Positions 34,227 to 50,565 of a DNA stretch of 61,532 nucleotides are shown piece by piece (the first letter of the stretch is position 1; each line of letters opens with the position of its first letter). Position numbers and translations under genes: made by a program. Under the pieces are notes generated by a model that did no database searches, was not told the DNA's origin, and saw nothing but the letters and a program-made list of their open reading frames with translations. The stretch comes from Rhizophlyctis rosea (Eukaryota; Chytridiomycota; Chytridiomycetes; Rhizophlyctidales; Rhizophlyctidaceae). The stretch is taken from assembly GCA_027596075.1 (NCBI GenBank), contig JADGJC010000246.1, forward strand, positions 1-61,532, read 5' to 3'.

Positions 34227-36390
34227 CTATCTCCGTTCAACGGTTGCCATTTCCGGTTGTGCTAGTTGCGCCGGCTCGGGCAGGGGGAGTTGCGGTTCGG
34301 CGGTAGTAGAAGGAGGAGTGGGTGGTGTTGCGATTGGTTCTTTTTGGGCATGGGCAGGAGCGCGGGATGTGACGACCCATTTGTCGACCATGGCGAGTTC
34401 GCGTCCGTGGGCGTAGATTCCGAGGAAGGTTTGGAACGTTAGATAGAATGGCGAGAGGATGACTATGAAGAGGATAAACTGTTAGCAATCCATTCGCCGT
34501 GAGCTTTGAAGGAGTATGTGCGTTGACTCACCATAAATAATGAATTGGAAGACACCAACATATCTACTGCGGTTCCAGCACGCAACCAATCCAATGCACA
34601 ACATGATGAACGCGTCGTATCCGACGAATGATGCAGCGTAAATGTTGAGAACCCGCCAATTTACCCAAAAGGGTGTGCCGTCTTCTACCCAGAGGCGGGC
34701 GATCGCGAGAATGAGTTGGACGAGGAATTGGGAGAGGATGTAGAAGGACACTTCACGGAAGAGGAGGAGCATGATGAGACCGAGGCGGGAGCGGACGGGG
34801 GCTTTTCGGGCGCCGGTTTTGACGGATTTTAGGAAGTGTCTGGTGTGGATTGGGTGAGTGTATGTTCGGGCGGGCTGCAGCGTGTTTAGGATACGATTCA
34901 TACCTTAGCGTTACTTGAACCCACCCCTGAGCCCATCTCACACGTTGGTTCCAAAATGCCGTAAAGGTCTCGGGCGCAAGCTCATAGCTAACAACATTCA
35001 TGTCATACACAATACGAGCACCAGCTTCCAAACTCCTGAACGCGGAATCGATATCCTCCGTCAACATGGTAGGATCCATCCCAACGTGTTTCAGCAAGGA
35101 TCGTTTCCAGAAACCGTTGGTGCCTCCGAATAGACCGAAACCGTGTAGAGCGGCGCGACCGGGGTGGAAGAGACCGTAGATGATGTCGAATTCGGCGGAG
35201 ATGAAGTAGGTTGGGAAGGAGTGGGTTGGGTTGGAGATTGCGCAGCGGCCTGGTGGTGGTGGAGAAGTTGGAAATTTGCGTTGTTGATGTTAGATATCAA
35301 GGGCATGGGCGATGGGCATACCTTGTAGGAGATCTACATCCCCCTTGGCAAACCGATGCACAACATAATGCAACGCCATGGGATCCAACTTATGGTCGGT
35401 ATCAAACAATGCTACAATATCCGCTTGAACCAACTTCAACGCCCGGTTCACATTCTGCGCTTTACTCCTGCTGTTCATCACCTTCTCAACCACCACTGTT
35501 CCCGCAAACTCCGCCTCAACCATTCGGAGTTGTTCCTCGACGTCTGGAATATCCTTTGGTGTGTTGTAAGCGCAGAGGATGCGGAGCTTGTCGCGCGGGT
35601 AGGACATAGCGGTGGCGAAGGTGCGGAGTTGGGAGACAATGATGTCCTTTTCGTTGGGTAGGTAAGCGACGAGGATGATGTCAATGGTCGGGTATTGGGA
35701 TGTGGAGGAGAAGGTTTCGTTGCCTTTGAGGAGGATTGGGGCTGGTGGCGGGGTTGGTGGTGACGGGGTGGTGTCATCCAACTTGAGGGGTTCGACGTTT
35801 TCGGCGTCTTTGCTGCTTCCGACGGGGTGGATTTGTGGCGTGAGGTAGGGGGATGATGAGCCGGGGTTGATGACTGTAGACATGGAGGACGCGTCGCTCA
35901 TTTCCGGATCATTCATTGCCATGGCACGTGGTACGCCGTACCCATAGACGCTATATGTAGAATGACAACTGTCCCTGACAGGGGAGCCCTCACCACTCTC
36001 GACCGACTCAACCGGCATCATAAACGGCACATTCACCAAAGTCGAACTCCGCCCTTTGACATTCCCAGGAGAAAACATCGCCTGCGACATATCCTCGCCA
36101 CCTTGCACCTTTGCCCCATCAACGATAACAGCCTTAACCTCCAACGCCTCCTTCACCGCCCCACTCGCCAACACTCTCTTCCGCCGCGCACTCGCCCGCG
36201 CAATTTCGATTAGGGCACAGAAAACCTCGAGCAGCACGCATGTGGCGATGAATTGTAGTACGATGTTGAAGGAGAGGTTGAGGACTTCGAGGATGGGCCG
36301 ATCTACGAACCAGTAGAAGGCTGCAGAAAGGAGGACGTAGATGATGACTAGTAGCCCCGCCAAGAGAGTGGTCGAGCGTGATGCGGCCAT
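34227..36390 (-). CDS. GT2 cellulose-synthase-like / glucomannan-synthase-like glycosyltransferase
   Basis: Four exons, 36390-35322, 35249-34904, 34839-34532 and 34462-34227, join in phase to 652 aa. Two N-terminal membrane helices (LLAGLLVIIYVLLSAAFYWF and a second near residue 45) precede a Pro/Ser-rich insertion of about 140 residues and the GT2 catalytic domain. The processive GT2 signature is complete: an Asp in DIILVAYLPNE, DTD at 330-332, FGGTNGFW at 397-404, TED at 420-422 (catalytic Asp422) and QRVRW at 458-462. At least four more membrane segments follow (GLIMLLLFREVSFYILSQFL, AASFVGYDAFIMLCIGLVAC, VGVFQFIIYVILSPFYL). Such enzymes make a beta-linked glycan and extrude it through the membrane. 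The product (glucan, mannan or mixed) cannot be read from sequence. It is not a chitin synthase (no QRRRW). The insertion before the catalytic domain may be regulatory. Confidence 0.88.
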
Positions 36391-37958
36391 GATTAATGTG
36401 TGATAAAGCGTTCCCGATGGCTAAACTAACTTGGAAAATTTCGGATACAGATATTTGACAGGGATTTGGTGGAATGAATATATAACAATGAAAATGCAAG
36501 AATCTTTCCTTCAAGGAAAGAACAGCGATAGCATATGAGGTTTTTTCAATCTCTTGAGATCGGTCCGTTTGGTTCCGTTTGCCTTTCTTTGAAGGACTTG
36601 GGGTGTTATGGGGTTTTGACAAAGGAGTCTTGGCGCGGCTTCCGGGTTATTTGAAGAAATCGCGACAACAGGTGAAGGAGTTTATGTCATTTCCTGTTCG
36701 GAGCGGTATTGACGTCGACGCGTAACCTTCCACATGGTCTGCAAACTCTCGTCGGTGATGCGGATGTGCTACCTTTGTCGTGTCGGAGACTTCTGGAGAT
36801 GTTCAAAAGAGGTACGAATTGTAACGCACAAATGACAACCCGATCTTTCGGGGACTGCAAATGGGGCTTTCTGTACCAGCACGCTTTGGACTTTACCATC
36901 AGAAATGCACAGAACGCATCCATCGGCACCAAATAGGCTATGCTGCGAAGTCCGAGGCGCTCCGTCCCAAAAGACATTCATCAAGTTACAAACCATCATT
37001 CAAAATCTACTAAATCGGTCGGGGCAATTGGTTTTGCAGGTTCCGTCAAAGTTGGCCAGGAGATTCGGCTCGCGTTGTGGCTTAGGACCTACGGCATACA
37101 AAATTTTGGCCCGGATTGCATATCTGTGCCGTCAAAAAAGGGCGCGTTCGACACTCGGCGGCTCAGCGTCAGCGTTTTGGCCTGGTTCCGACGTCACTGC
37201 ATGTCGTACGAACGCCAACATTTACGAAATCTCCATAATCCCCTGATCCCATTCAAAACGATTTCAGCAACGTTCCTCCAGCCCGTCGTACACAAGTGAC
37301 AAAACTCCACAACACCGCAATGGTAGAATATAGCCGGCAGATTCATGACGTAGATGAGCTTGGCTTGAAGATTTGGGGCGATAGCGATTCGTACACTGCT
37401 ACGTTTGTGTTCAAAGCTCGCAATAGGAAGGATTGATGCCAAGACGAGATCTGCCCCTAGTTGTTGCCCATTCACATATGTAGAGTTCGACGCGTCGTCA
37501 ATGATGGAAACTTCCGTCATCGTATGCGCTCTTCCATAATCAATCTACACGTGGGCGTCCTTGTCCTCCAAGACCTCCACGTGCGTGCCTATGAAGATGA
37601 AAATATCAGAATGTCGGCCATGATTGCAATATCGGAGAAGGACTCAATCCAAAATCATGTCCGTCACGTAAGCGAGCCCCAAAAAGGATTCACTTCGCGT
37701 CTGCTTCGGAGCTAACTTTGTCTTTTTCCCTGTCCTCCGTCGCGCGCAGCATCATTGCGTCAGACATTCCCAATTGGGCCATCGATCATAAACTTTTGAA
37801 GGAGCCGAGAGAAGCATGAAATGGACCGAGGGTTCATATGTTGGACTTCACCATCGAGACCTCTTCTTGACTTCACGACTCAAAACCCTTCAAATCACCT
37901 CATACCCACTCCTGCCTTCCTCCAAACCTATACCAGACATCTCAGTCTATTGACGAAA
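36391..37958. other. Divergent promoter region between GT2 and GH5 genes
   Basis: About 1.57 kb with no supported gene. Both neighbours act on cell-wall glycans and share this region, so co-regulation is possible. Sequence just upstream of 37959 is CT/CA-rich. ORFs such as 36905-37246 have no recognisable features. Confidence 0.5.
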
Positions 37959-39652
37959 ATGCCATCAACACCTATGACAGCAGGCGACTCTCCCGATAGC
38001 GACGGCACCGTCGTAACGCAATCATCATACCCTCCTCCTTCAGTTATCCCCGATTGGAAGGTAAACAAAGATTGCAATGGACGCTCCTCACATGGCATCA
38101 AGCAACTAACAAATCATCAACGTACCAGCCCTACAAAGTAGACGACGTACCTCCCCCAGATGAACGCCAATTCAAACCCCGACGAACACGCAAAGCCCGT
38201 CTCCTCCGCTTCATTTTCGGTTTCCTCGTCTTCGCCGGCCTCGTAGCCCTAGCATCCTACTTCATCTGGCGTCACTTCCACAACAAATCTCTACCACCGC
38301 CACCAGGTTGGCAAGGGCTGGACCCGGCCACCGTGCAACCCTTGGATCCCAACTTCCGTTACCGCGACTTGTCTCAACCGTTTGAGTATGGGAAGGAGCC
38401 GATCAGGGGTGTTAATGTGGGGGGTTGGTTGGTGACGGAACCGTTCTTGAATCCTACGTTGTATGGGAAGTATCCGGGAACGATTGATGAGTGGACGCTC
38501 TCCGTTGCGATGGGGAGTAACCTAACGGCGGAGTTTGAGAATCATTACGCTACGTATTATACCGAGAGTGATTTTGCGCGTATTGCGCAGATGGGGTTGA
38601 ATCATATCCGGATTCCGTTTGCGCATTGGGCGTACCCAAATGAGGCTGTGAATGGGGAGCCGTTTTATTATGGTGGGAGTTGGAAGTGGCTTTTGAAGGC
38701 CGTGGAGTGGGCCAGGAAGTACGGGTTGAGGGTTTGTTTGGATTTGCATACGGCGGTGGGATCGCAGAATGGGTATGACCATTCTGGACGCTCTGGGGAG
38801 ATTCAGTTCTTGAATGGGACGTATGGACAAGCTAATGCCGAACGGACTCGTCAAATCATCCAACAAATCTCCGACTTCTTCTTCGGCGGCAACCGTACGA
38901 CTCCCGACGGCGTACCCCTGGACCACGTCACCATTTTCTCAACCATGAACGAACCCTTCGTCGCCACCATCAACTTTGACGGCCTGAAAAACTGGTACGG
39001 ATCTGCCTACGACACCATCCGTAACTCCTCCACCCGTTCCCCAACCACCTCCCCTCGCTTGGAAGCATCCCTCACCTCCACCCGCGCAAACCTCACCTTC
39101 CCGAACGCCAACTGGCCGGGCATCGTCATCAACGATGGGTTCAGCGGCGAATATAAGTGGTTTGACCAATTCCCCGCCGACGCGTACACCAACGTCTGGA
39201 TGGACTTCCACAAATACGTCTCCCTCAACAACGGTACCGACGCTTGGACTAAAGACGTCAAGTTCGCCACGCCATGCAATAAATGGCGGGACGATTTTGT
39301 CGGTGGGATGCAGAGGTTGGGTCCGATCTATATGGGGGAGTGGTCCGCATCGTGGTACTCCAAGTCGGAGAGCAATTTCACGAAGATGACGGCGCAAGAT
39401 AAGCAGGATCTGGCGATTTGGACCCAGATCCAGATGGATGTTGCGGAACGGTGGGGGATGGGGTGGTTCTTTTGGAATTTGAGGACGGAGAAGAGTATGT
39501 ATGCTCAATGGGATTACTATGTCGGTGTTGATCAGGGATGGATTCCCAGAAATTTGGCGAACCGGACGTATGCTTGTCCACCGATTGGGACGAAGGCCAA
39601 CTATTGTACGGGGGGATCTTGTTATGGCAATGGGGTAGTTGCTACTTTTTAG
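37959..39652 (+). CDS. Membrane-anchored exo-beta-1,3-glucanase, GH5 family
   Basis: Two exons, 37959-38060 and 38129-39652, in phase, 541 aa. A cytoplasmic tail of about 60 residues with a basic stretch (KPRRTRKARLLR) precedes one membrane helix (FIFGFLVFAGLVALASYFIW), the layout of a type II membrane protein. The lumenal domain is GH5 (exo-glucanase subfamily, as in Exg2): RGVNVGGWLVTEPF at the start, NHIRIPFAHWAY, LDLHTAVGSQNGYDHSGR, the acid/base STMNEPF (Glu309), WMDFHKY and the nucleophile YMGEWS (Glu438), then MGWFFWNLRTE. Several N-glycosylation sites (NLT, NGT, NRT) fit secretory passage. It would trim beta-1,3-glucan at the cell surface or in the secretory path. All key residues are present. 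Confidence 0.92.
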
Positions 39653-41605
39653 AGTTGTAGGGTATGATGGGTATGGGAAATTTGTTTTGGTTATCCCTCT
39701 ATGTATCCAATTTGTAAATAGTGGTTAGTAAATAAATACAAGGGTACCCTCATGTACAGTTTTCCCGTATTTTCCTGATGCGTGGACCTTTGTAAACTTG
39801 CGAAAAGGTATGAGACCCTTGAGCTATGAGGTCAGCGTGACAGACTAAGTTGTGGGTAGACCAGAGTATTGGTGGATTCTGGTGCGAGGAAGTGGTAGAT
39901 GTAGTTGGGCCCAGAGGAGAAGAGCGGTCTTGGAGAAGTTACCACCTTATCACCAAACCCCATATACTCAGTACTTACGGACAAGCATTTCGGATTGGAC
40001 CTCATTGAGCACGTTTTGATGAACAGCCTAGTTTGCTGCGAGATGAGCTGGTCCCGAGCGAGTTCGTAGCTCTCACTGGAATATGGAGATGGGCCACTTA
40101 CGTGCGACAATCATCCCGACTTTTGTCATCTTGTCCATTCAATTGGCATTTCCTTACAGAAGGGCTGACTAACATCGCCTTGGCCATTTGTGAAAAACCC
40201 CACACAGGGTTCAGTGGGTATGCCAAAACGTCGATTGCTGTACAGACGATTTCATGGACTATCAGAGTCAGAATTCGTTCACTTCCTTCTGACGGCGGGG
40301 TGCTTTCTGATGTGTTGTGGCATGCAGGTGCGCGTTGCTGCAATTCATTAAAGCCTCATATACACCTGGGCAAGATAGTGCATCCATATCTCTTGCCCAA
40401 TTCGCTACCAAAAGTGGCTCAGAGGATGCGCATCATCGTTTGCCAGTGATATGCACTTTCCATATCCAGGTGAATATCGTATGCGGGAGGTTATGCAGTA
40501 TGTCGTATTCATTTTCAAGTATCATCAAGTTGAGTTGCCAAATGTTGTCGATCCGTAGGATTTCTCAGAAGTTTGACATCGATTGCCTCTTTCATGAACA
40601 TGGACCCTAACCAATAGGACCCTTAACGCGTTCTTTGCCAAGCCACCGGTCAGTGCAGTGGCTGTGTTGGGTGAGTGCAAGTTACAGGTGTACGACCTTC
40701 GTGTTACACCATCGTCTTTTGCTGGGTTCGGATCCTGCAGGCGGACACTGTACAATCCCCCCAGCCACTCTGGTCGGCCAGTGTGACACACGGCAGTGGC
40801 AGTGAGGCTGTGGATGGGCTGATTATGGAAGGACAGGGCCTGGTGTATGTGTACGGTGCGGGTGATATGTGTAACCATGCTTCAATCTGATGTGAGACAC
40901 AACCGGGTTGATTTGTTGGTTATTCATGTGGTAAAGTCGGCTGTTGTACTGGGTTGGGTGACACGAGACAGTCTGTTACAATTGGATCCGAATACAGGTG
41001 TGTGTGGTTTGGATGGTTTGGACCTTTGAGGGAAGGGTGTTGCATGTCACATTCAGGGCGCATTCAGCTCGTTCGTGAGTCTGTGTTCGACTCACAAGTC
41101 TGTGTGTGCAGGTGTGCAACCGGCCCGCGCCTCCTCTTGGATGTACCCTGCCTCGGGTGTGCTTTTCACTATTGGGCGTTGGGCACTCAATAACGACTCC
41201 AAATATCAGCTGGTGGGATGGTTCTCCACTTTCGTTCGCAAGTTTATTTTATTATCGGTGGGCTGCTCCTCCGGGTCTCTGCAATCCTCATTTCAACACT
41301 CGCATAACATTGGTCGTGACGGTCACTGACGGGTAGCGACTGCACTCACCACACTTTAGCAAGTTCACCCCTTGTTACTTCTCAGCACGTCCGGGTCTTC
41401 CGGGGAGAGGTTTCTTCCATACATAACCACGCTCTAGCACATTTACTCGGGAGACTGTCCGTACCGTCTAACGCTCACCAACTCCCTCGTTTCCCTTTGT
41501 ACATATACGTGAGTGCCAGCCCATGAGCGCTCATAAACGCTTCGAGGGTGCATCTCGACCTGTCTGGCTGACTCGACATTGTTTACAGAAATTCCTCACA
41601 CAAAC
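39653..41605. other. Largest intergenic gap, 3' flank of GH5 and promoter of SH3 receptor-like gene
   Basis: Nearly 2 kb with no supported gene on either strand. GC content is ordinary, and there is no AT-rich or repetitive block that could mark a centromere. TTGTTTAC (forkhead-type) occurs at 41579-41586, just before the next ATG. Confidence 0.5.
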
Positions 41606-43127
41606 ATGCTTCGTGCGCGATCTATCGTTGCTTTTGGGTTGCTAGCTGTAGGAGTGCAGGCTGAGGTATGTTTATCAGTCGCAATATCTGGCTAGGATTT
41701 TTTGATGGAATGGTTGATGTAAACAAAACCGTGAAATCTAATCCTATTACTATTTGACAGTACCAGCAACAATCCCAACAATACCAGCAACAATCCCAGC
41801 AATACCAACAGCAACCCCAACAATACTCGGTCCCCAAAGAATGTATCCCCATCGACAAAACTAACTCCTGCGCACCATGGTCCACCGGATACTACATCAA
41901 CGCAACCGAGCTAGGTCTCGTCTACGGCCTAAAAGGCCCCATCCCCGACGCCGCCTACTGGGACAAACTCATCCACGACACAACATCCGGTGGCAAAATG
42001 CAAGCCCAAATGTGGAAAGACTGGGCCCAATGCACTGGCTACAACGGCGAACTGATCCAATACTCTCGCTCTTACAACTGCTTGACCGACATTCACTGGT
42101 ACTCGCAAGGTTGTAATGCGTACGCCAAGCCGGTCAACCCGCCTACTTTCTGCACTGGTGTTTGTGAAGCGTATGGGACGGCGGTGAAGAAGATGATTGA
42201 TAACACTAAAGTGTGCCCGAAGGGGATGCCGAACCAGCTTTTGTCGCAGTATTCGGAGAGGAGGAGCCATGCCGTGGTTGCTGCGCAGTCTTGTGATTAT
42301 GTGTTGCAGGGGTTGGGTGGGAGTCAGAGTCAGTGTACTTATGGCGTCGGTGATGATCATACTTCTTGTGGTACGTACTTTGCTCCGCATTTGTTGCCCG
42401 TCATTTTCGGAATTATGATGGCTCATTGTACCTTTTTTCAGGTTTCTCTGGGGACCAAGAAACTGCCAAAGCCTACTGCCAACAATACCCCAAAGCCGCC
42501 TGCTGCACCCGTCTAAACGGTGGTTCATACACCTCCTCTGCTCCCTCATCCGCTCCAACCTCCACGTCCTCCAACTCCACTTCCGGATCCAACACCAACA
42601 GCACCACCTCCCCTAAAAAAGCACTCATTCTCAACTCCGTCCAAAGCCTCCTCCACCAAAACGCCCAAGCCTCCGCCGCATCCGACGACGCCACTGGGTC
42701 CTCTTCCTCCTCCGGTGGCCAGAGCTGGGCTCAACAGAACCAGGCCGCACTTATCGGCGGAGGTATCGCTGTGGGCATTGTCGTTGTTGCTGGTGTCGCT
42801 GTTGGAGTTATCCGTGCTCGTCGTAGGAGTGCTGCGATTGCACCTCGGAGGGCTGATGGGACCACGCCGCTTGTTAGTAGTGCGAGGGGAGGTATGCAAC
42901 AGGTTGGTGGGGGGATGGTTGGTGTTGGGGTTGTTGGTGGGCCGGGGAAGGAGGTTAAGTATAAGGTTATTCATGAGTATGCGCCGGCGTTGCCGGATGA
43001 ATTGGAGTTGATTCCTGGGGATATGGTTGAGTTGAAGGGGAGTTATGATGATGGATGGGGTAAGGGGCGTAACTTGAGGTCTGGGCTTGAGGGTACCTTC
43101 CCCATGGCGTGTATTGAGGCTATTTAG
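41606..43127 (+). CDS. Cys-rich single-pass membrane protein with cytoplasmic SH3 domain
   Basis: Three exons, 41606-41665, 41761-42370 and 42442-43127, in phase, 451 aa. A 19-residue signal peptide (SIVAFGLLAVGVQA) is followed by a YQQQSQ repeat tract, then a Cys-rich ectodomain of about 210 residues (SCAPWSTGYYINATE, WAQCTGYNG, NCLTDIHWYSQGC, FCTGVCEAYGTA, AACCTRLNGGSY). A Ser/Thr-rich stalk leads to one membrane helix (AALIGGGIAVGIVVVAGVAV) and a basic stop-transfer (RARRR). The C-terminus is an SH3 domain: VIHEYAPALPDELEL, then GDMVEL, then DGWGKGRN and GTFPMACIEAI, with the ALYDY-like, Trp and Pro positions kept. Signal peptide, Cys-rich domain, helix and SH3 in one protein resembles surface sensors linked to actin or wall signalling; the ligand is unknown. 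The promoter region is the long gap upstream. Confidence 0.86.
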
Positions 43128-44079
43128 GGTGGGATGGAGAAGGGGTGAATCGGTGAATCGGAGCCGTTTCATGTTTTGCACATAGTATTTTGTATAAATA
43201 GCTTGAATTTGTATTTTGCCGTTTGGTAGTTGGCGGATGCAATATGTGGGAGGTAGTTGGTATCCTTGGCCCTTTTTTTGTTTTCGTATTATTTTCTTTT
43301 TTGAATGATGATGCCTGTTTTCTTCATGAACATGGTGGATGTGATTGTGGGCCTTTTGAGGTGATGGGTTGTTTGCGTGAATGCATCGATACATTGCCAT
43401 CATCATAACCTGCTCTCACGGCAAATCTTCATTCGTGTGTGTGGACAATGTGTAAAAGTTTCTCGTGTGGATTCAACTGCTTCAACTGGATTGCGGTTAA
43501 CAGGCCAAGCCACCAATAAGTGCCACATTTGGGTATGTTTGTGTCACGCTGTGGCGTTCATGAAGGGAGCCAAGAGGCGGATGGTGTGCTGTGCTGTGCG
43601 TTCGAGTGGCAGGGCAGAATCCAGACGGGGCTGGCGTGGGAAAGCAACTCCTTCACCTCGGCATTTCTCACCCAATCCATAGATTCCATACCTACTGTCC
43701 CATTGCTTTCTGCTAGCAAGCCCCGGGGCATCAGAAGGAAGCAAGGGATTCTGATTTCGACCTAAATTCAATTCAGAAGCGCTAACGTTAGGAAAGGTCT
43801 GTGGTATTGCGTGGGAAAACCGTGTTCTCAATCGTGGGACCCTGTGTATAATCGGCAGAGTGTTTTTGCCTCCAAGTTAGGCTGGTAAGTAAGTTGTCCA
43901 ACCCCGCAATCAACTGCAATTTCAGTGTACACATCTGGAGAGACTGAGCGATGAACGATAAACGAGGGTTTTGCCTTTGATATTGCTTGGGAAATTCATA
44001 CACCGATGACTGACCATCGTCAAATTCCGCAGTTGCCCACAGAAACCGCTACGCCACTCCTGCATCTCACATTGCAACA
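43128..44079. other. Intergenic between SH3 receptor-like gene and PKC1
   Basis: No gene supported. It holds the 3' flank of the SH3 gene and the PKC1 promoter and leader. The long minus-strand ORF across 42546-43406 is a shadow of the SH3 gene. Confidence 0.45.
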
Positions 44080-48168
<4,089 letters not shown>

Positions 48169-48867
48169 GTTTGGTTGTCAAGTTGTTGAAGGAAGGGAAG
48201 AGCGGGGAGATGGGATTAGAAGGTTGGGGTGTGTGGGAGGATACGTTTGTAGAGGGAAGCGTTGGGAGATACTAGGCTCCCTTTGTGGATATATTGTTCA
48301 TGTTTTAGATTCAGGATTTGGAGTGGTTGTTGTTTTTGTACTGTTAATAGCGAAGTGTTGTTCAAATGATTGTTTTGACTGGGGGGCGGCGTGCTGCGGG
48401 TGGAAAGATGGTGATGGGGTGATTTTGGAGGGATGGCTGATTTACTGAATAAGGGTTGTTTCTGGTGGCCCGCCTTGCGATGCATCAAAGGGTGACGGCT
48501 TGTCTCCGGGGTTTGGGAGATGAGTTTTGTCGTGGCCAGTCGTAATAAGGACCTGCATGGGGCCCCTTTTTGAGTTTGGAACAGGCAAGATAGTGCCCTC
48601 ACGCTGTGAAATCCTGTCGGGAAGATGATGTTAGTACATGGCTGGACACAGCCCGTGGCGAGAGAATGGCATGCAAGCTCCGACGTAAGTTCAAAATCGA
48701 TTGTTTACATGCTAGAGCAGGCATACAAGGTCCGTCCAAAGTTTACAATCAATTGTTTACAAACAGCCCACACTGATTCAGGGATGGCCAGCATCCACGG
48801 ATGTTTATTCACGTTACAAAGCTTGGATCACGGTATTTGGGATATCTAGTTGAGCTGAAGGGATGAC
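48169..48867. other. Convergent intergenic with paired TTGTTTAC motifs
   Basis: No gene. TTGTTTAC occurs at 48701-48708 and 48753-48760 within similar surroundings (TTCAAAATCGATTGTTTACA / TTACAATCAATTGTTTACA), which suggests a diverged short duplication of a forkhead-type site. Otherwise the 3' flanks of PKC1 and the CBM1 gene. Confidence 0.45.
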
Positions 48868-50474
48868 TCAAGGCAAGCATTGCGAGTACCACTGGTTCGA
48901 AACCTTGCAAGTTCCGGAGGCGCAACCTGGAAAAAGGTGGTGAACAACGGTGGGTGAAACGCACGATGGATGATGACACTTACGGGTAGGCCCGGTCCAT
49001 CCCTGACCACCGCATTGACCTGACGTCATGATGTCAGCTTGATTGTGGAACCTTGCAGTACATGTGGCACATGGATACGTACCATACAAAGCAGCAGTCG
49101 CACTGCTGCTCCCAGAACTGGTGGTGGTGGTGGGCGCCCGTGTGGTGGTGGTGGGCTGAGAACCGCCGCTGCTACCACCAGTAGCACTCCCGTTCTTGCC
49201 GCAAATGTTGAGTTTGGCGTTGCCCGAAATGCTCCACTTGATGTTTGTCCCACATGGGTTCTCGTTCACCGAGTTGTCGTTGACTGTAAGCGTGATATCG
49301 TGATCACGGTTGTTGGCGAACTCCGTCCTAGCAGCAAGACGGACTTCCCCACCACCCTTGATCGTACCACCCTTGACCTGGATGTTGTAGCAGTTTTCGA
49401 TCAACACGGCGTTGTTCCCGTTGTTTTGGAGGTCGAGATTGTTGATTACTGCACCGCCTGATTCGGAGACGCAGAAGAGGCCGCGACCGCCGCCGCGGGA
49501 GATTACGCGGTCGATGAAGATGTTGTGGGTGTAGCTGCCGGAGGAGAGGCGCCCGTTGCGGTTTGCGAAGCGGAGGGTTGCGTAGCCGGTTCCGGTTGCG
49601 CAGTTGTTGCAGTCTACGAGACCGACTTGGGCGTTGGTTACGGTCTGTATGTAAGGGTTGGGGAAAGGGAACGGGTAAGCTTTTGCATTGGTGGATTATT
49701 GGTGGAGAAAGGGCTTCTAACCTGGAGGAGCAATCCGCACTCGCCAACGTTGCGGGCAATGACGGATCCAATCTTCAGACCGTCGATGTTCCAGGTTTCG
49801 ACACAGTGACTGGTTGGGCCGTTGCAGCTGTACGGAAGCGAATTAGTTTATTGTGTCGGAGTTGCTAAAGCCGGGCGTAGCACAACTTACTTGATGGTGC
49901 CCATCGAAACATCATAGTTCATAGGCTCATCGCGGTGGAACCGAATACCCATCCCACCACTCAGGTTCAAGTTGATAGTGCCGAGAGAGAGGCCGCGCGT
50001 TCCATAGAAGAGCATGCCGAAGTACACGCTGCCAGTCAAGGTGAGGTACGGAATCTTGACGTTGGTTGTCCCGGTGGATTCAATGGCACCATGACCGCTG
50101 CGGCTGCTGGCGTTGATGGTGCCGCAGCCTTCGAAGGTCTTGCCGCTGCCAATGGCGATACTGCTGGCGCCGATGGAGCCGGATGCTGTGAGAGAGGATG
50201 GCAGTGAGTAGGTATTTCATCATCACGAAGGGCGTGACTGAGGGAATGTCAACTGACCCATGACGGCAACGCGTTGGCCGCTGCTGATTGCGTTTAGGGC
50301 AGCATTGATGGCGGAGAGGTAGTTGTTACCGGAGTAGACGTCACGACCGCCCGCCGTGGCTTTGTAGCTGCCGGTTGAACCGGTCACGACGGCGTTGGGG
50401 GAGCCCGCTCCGCATTGAGCGTTGGCGGCGGAAGCAAAGGCGAGGGCCGAGGTGAGAAGGGCGAGTTTGACCAT
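48868..50474 (-). CDS. Secreted right-handed beta-helix (pectin-lyase-like fold) protein with C-terminal CBM1
   Basis: The multi-exon gene starts at ATG 50472-50474 with a signal peptide (LALLTSALAFASAANA). A Gly/Asn/Thr-rich body with repeated short strands (AVLIENCYNIQVKGGTIKGG, NLDLQNNGNNA, GHGAIESTGTTNVKIPYLTL) is typical of parallel beta-helix polysaccharide lyases and GH28-like enzymes; paired Cys (DCNNCATGTG) also fit. I cannot assign a CAZy family or a catalytic residue. A Thr/Ser-rich linker leads to a complete CBM1 when two introns are removed: exon ends 49083, 49019-48984 and 48926-48868 give YGQCGGQGWTGPT, then CASGTCKVSNQWYSQCL with its aromatic binding residues. The enzyme probably acts on plant or algal wall polysaccharide while bound to cellulose. 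That points to a plant-debris or algal-wall lifestyle. Confidence 0.85.
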
Positions 50475-50555
50475 AGCTTTTCTTTGATGGGAGAGTTACT
50501 CAAAGCTGGAGAACGACCGTGGTCTGTAGGAGAAACTGGGCTGGCAACATGTTGG

Positions 50556-50565
50556 TTTTTTTATA
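50556..50565 (-). promoter_or_regulatory. TATA box of the CBM1 beta-helix gene
   Basis: On the minus strand CTATAAAAAA lies about 85 bp upstream of the ATG at 50474. Confidence 0.6.

Noticed and set aside
42546..43406. 286-aa minus-strand ORF
   Set aside because: Overlaps the SH3 receptor-like gene on the opposite strand and has shadow-type Arg/His/Pro/Thr composition.
48894..48904. GGTTCGAAACC resembling a tRNA T-loop
   Set aside because: It lies inside the CBM1 coding exon on the minus strand and no acceptor stem or anticodon arm can be built around it.
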